From positions 1 through 15,235 of the forward strand of contig JAAZNR010000866.1 of NCBI GenBank assembly GCA_012798155.1: a DNA stretch of 15,235 nt, written 5' to 3'. Position numbers and translations under genes: made by a program. Source of the stretch: Thermogutta sp. (GTDB lineage: Bacteria > Planctomycetota > Planctomycetia > Pirellulales > Thermoguttaceae). Positions 14,396 through 15,235 of this stretch are shown piece after piece (position 1 is the first letter of the stretch; every line of letters begins with the position of its first letter). Below the pieces are notes generated by a model. The model did no database searches, was not told the DNA's origin, and saw only the letters and a list, made by a program, of their open reading frames with translations.

Positions 14396-15235
14396 TCACT
14401 CCCGAATCCGGCAACGGTCCAAGATCTCGCGCGGGGACGCCAAATAGCCGCTGTAGAACGGGCCGAATTCGGCGTACCTGGCGCTCGCCTCGTCATACCG
14501 CATACGGTAGACGATATCCTTGAGGAACTGCGGGTTGCGTGCCCAGAGCGAAACGCCCCACTCCCAATCCTCGAGACCGATTCCGACGGTAATCAACTGC
14601 GTAACCCTTCCCGCAAAGGCGATGCCGCTTTCGCCGTGCTCGGCCATGAGGCGGTCCCGGGCGTCGAAATCGAGAAGAAACCAATTGGCATCCGGCAGCC
14701 GGCGTTTGTTCATGGGGTAAAAGCAGTAGGCGGGCCAGCTCGGCAAGTCCGGTTGAAGCCGTTGACGGCGCATCACTTCCAATCGCTTGGCGTACTGCGA
14801 GAGACGACGCCGGAATTCCTCTTCGCCCGGCTTCAACCCCTCTTCCTCCAGCCGGTGGGCGAACCGCGCTTCATCCGGCAGGTATTCCGACACCTCGGTC
14901 AGCGAGACGAAGGACCAGACCGGGCAGATCGCCGGCCCCAGGGAGCCGAACAACAAGTCCTGATGCACGGCGTCGAGCTTGAGCGGGTCGGGATCCAGCA
15001 TCATGATGCCGAAATCGGCCTTGTGCCCCATCACCAAGAACGTCTGCATGCGGATCGGGCCGCCTTCCCGCTCCGGCGACAACAAATCGCAAAACTCGCG
15101 GCACCCGTCCGCCCGCTCCGCCGGACCCAGCGTTCGGAATCGCATCCGGTCGAAACGATAGAAGACGTGCAGGCAATGCCAACCCTCGGTCGGGGTCAAG
15201 GAGATTTCCGGTCGCGGCGCCGATTCCGGATGATC
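14396..15235 (-). CDS. hemQ: HemQ-type coproheme decarboxylase (chlorite dismutase family), N-terminus beyond window
   Basis: The frame is open from the right edge to a TGA at 14396 (279 codons); the true start lies outside, since the 12 codons upstream of a TTG at 15199 are open and lack a start. HemQ converts iron-coproporphyrin III to haem b by two decarboxylations, the last step of the coproporphyrin-dependent pathway; cytoplasmic. Counting from the codon at 15199: GWHCLHVFYRFD opens the first ferredoxin-like half, YPMNKRR (151-157) contains the catalytic-type Tyr, MAEHGESG holds the proximal His (178), and GRVTQLITVGIGLEDWEWGVSLWA to MRYDEASARYAEFGPFYSG is the strongly conserved HemQ end with the active-site Gln. 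No missing key residue was seen. A charged helical linker (about 100-135) joins the halves. No haem-pathway neighbour is in the window. Confidence 0.93.
   Translation of the reverse strand, partial: DHPESAPRPEISLTPTEGWHCLHVFYRFDRMRFRTLGPAERADGCREFCDLLSPEREGGPIRMQTFLVMGHKADFGIMMLDPDPLKLDAVHQDLLFGSLGPAICPVWSFVSLTEVSEYLPDEARFAHRLEEEGLKPGEEEFRRRLSQYAKRLEVMRRQRLQPDLPSWPAYCFYPMNKRRLPDANWFLLDFDARDRLMAEHGESGIAFAGRVTQLITVGIGLEDWEWGVSLWARNPQFLKDIVYRMRYDEASARYAEFGPFYSGYLASPREILDRCRIRE

Overview
The window is GC-rich DNA, most likely from a planctomycete, probably of the Pirellulales type. This is inferred from the gene mix and not proven. The clues are a Tat-exported Gfo/Idh/MocA oxidoreductase paired with an enlarged DoxX membrane protein, an orphan protein built of STN-like repeats, a HemQ-type coproheme decarboxylase, a full-length HrpA helicase, and long intergenic gaps filled with small repeats.

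Layout. At the left edge is a truncated AAA/RecF-like ATPase (minus strand, 1-758). Next come two co-directional minus-strand genes: the DoxX-family protein (2863-3918) followed by the Gfo/Idh/MocA oxidoreductase (997-2739), a probable operon making a membrane-plus-exported redox pair. A 450-bp gap precedes a small HEAT/TPR protein (4369-5031, minus) with its own recognisable promoter, whose -10 box lies inside an inverted repeat. From 5032 to 6051 lies a composite repeat region: a palindromic dispersed repeat, a 28-bp tandem repeat, a strong extended -10 promoter with a GC-rich structured leader, and a 282-bp MITE with terminal inverted repeats and a perfect 8-bp target duplication of IS66 type. 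The MITE separates that promoter and leader from the secreted STN-repeat protein (6052-7257, plus). A second, degenerate copy of the same element fills 7294-7592, up to the stop codon of hrpA (7591-11526, minus).

The divergent gap 11527-12282 holds a second, unrelated MITE (about 165 bp) and another copy of the palindromic repeat. It is followed on the plus strand by a nucleoside-phosphorylase-superfamily protein (MTA/SAH-nucleosidase-like) and a DUF971 protein. Converging on these is a DUF2784 membrane protein (minus). After a 387-bp gap with short tandem repeats comes HemQ (minus), which runs off the right edge.

The genes are mostly single housekeeping or peripheral functions: RNA processing, nucleoside salvage, haem synthesis and membrane redox. 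No phage, defence island, CRISPR array, tRNA or rRNA was seen. The most notable features are the two intact MITEs with target duplications, the structured leader cut off from its gene by one of them, and the DoxX plus exported-oxidoreductase pair. Reading frames, motifs and repeats were read by eye. Family assignments rest on motif recognition, and no database search was done.
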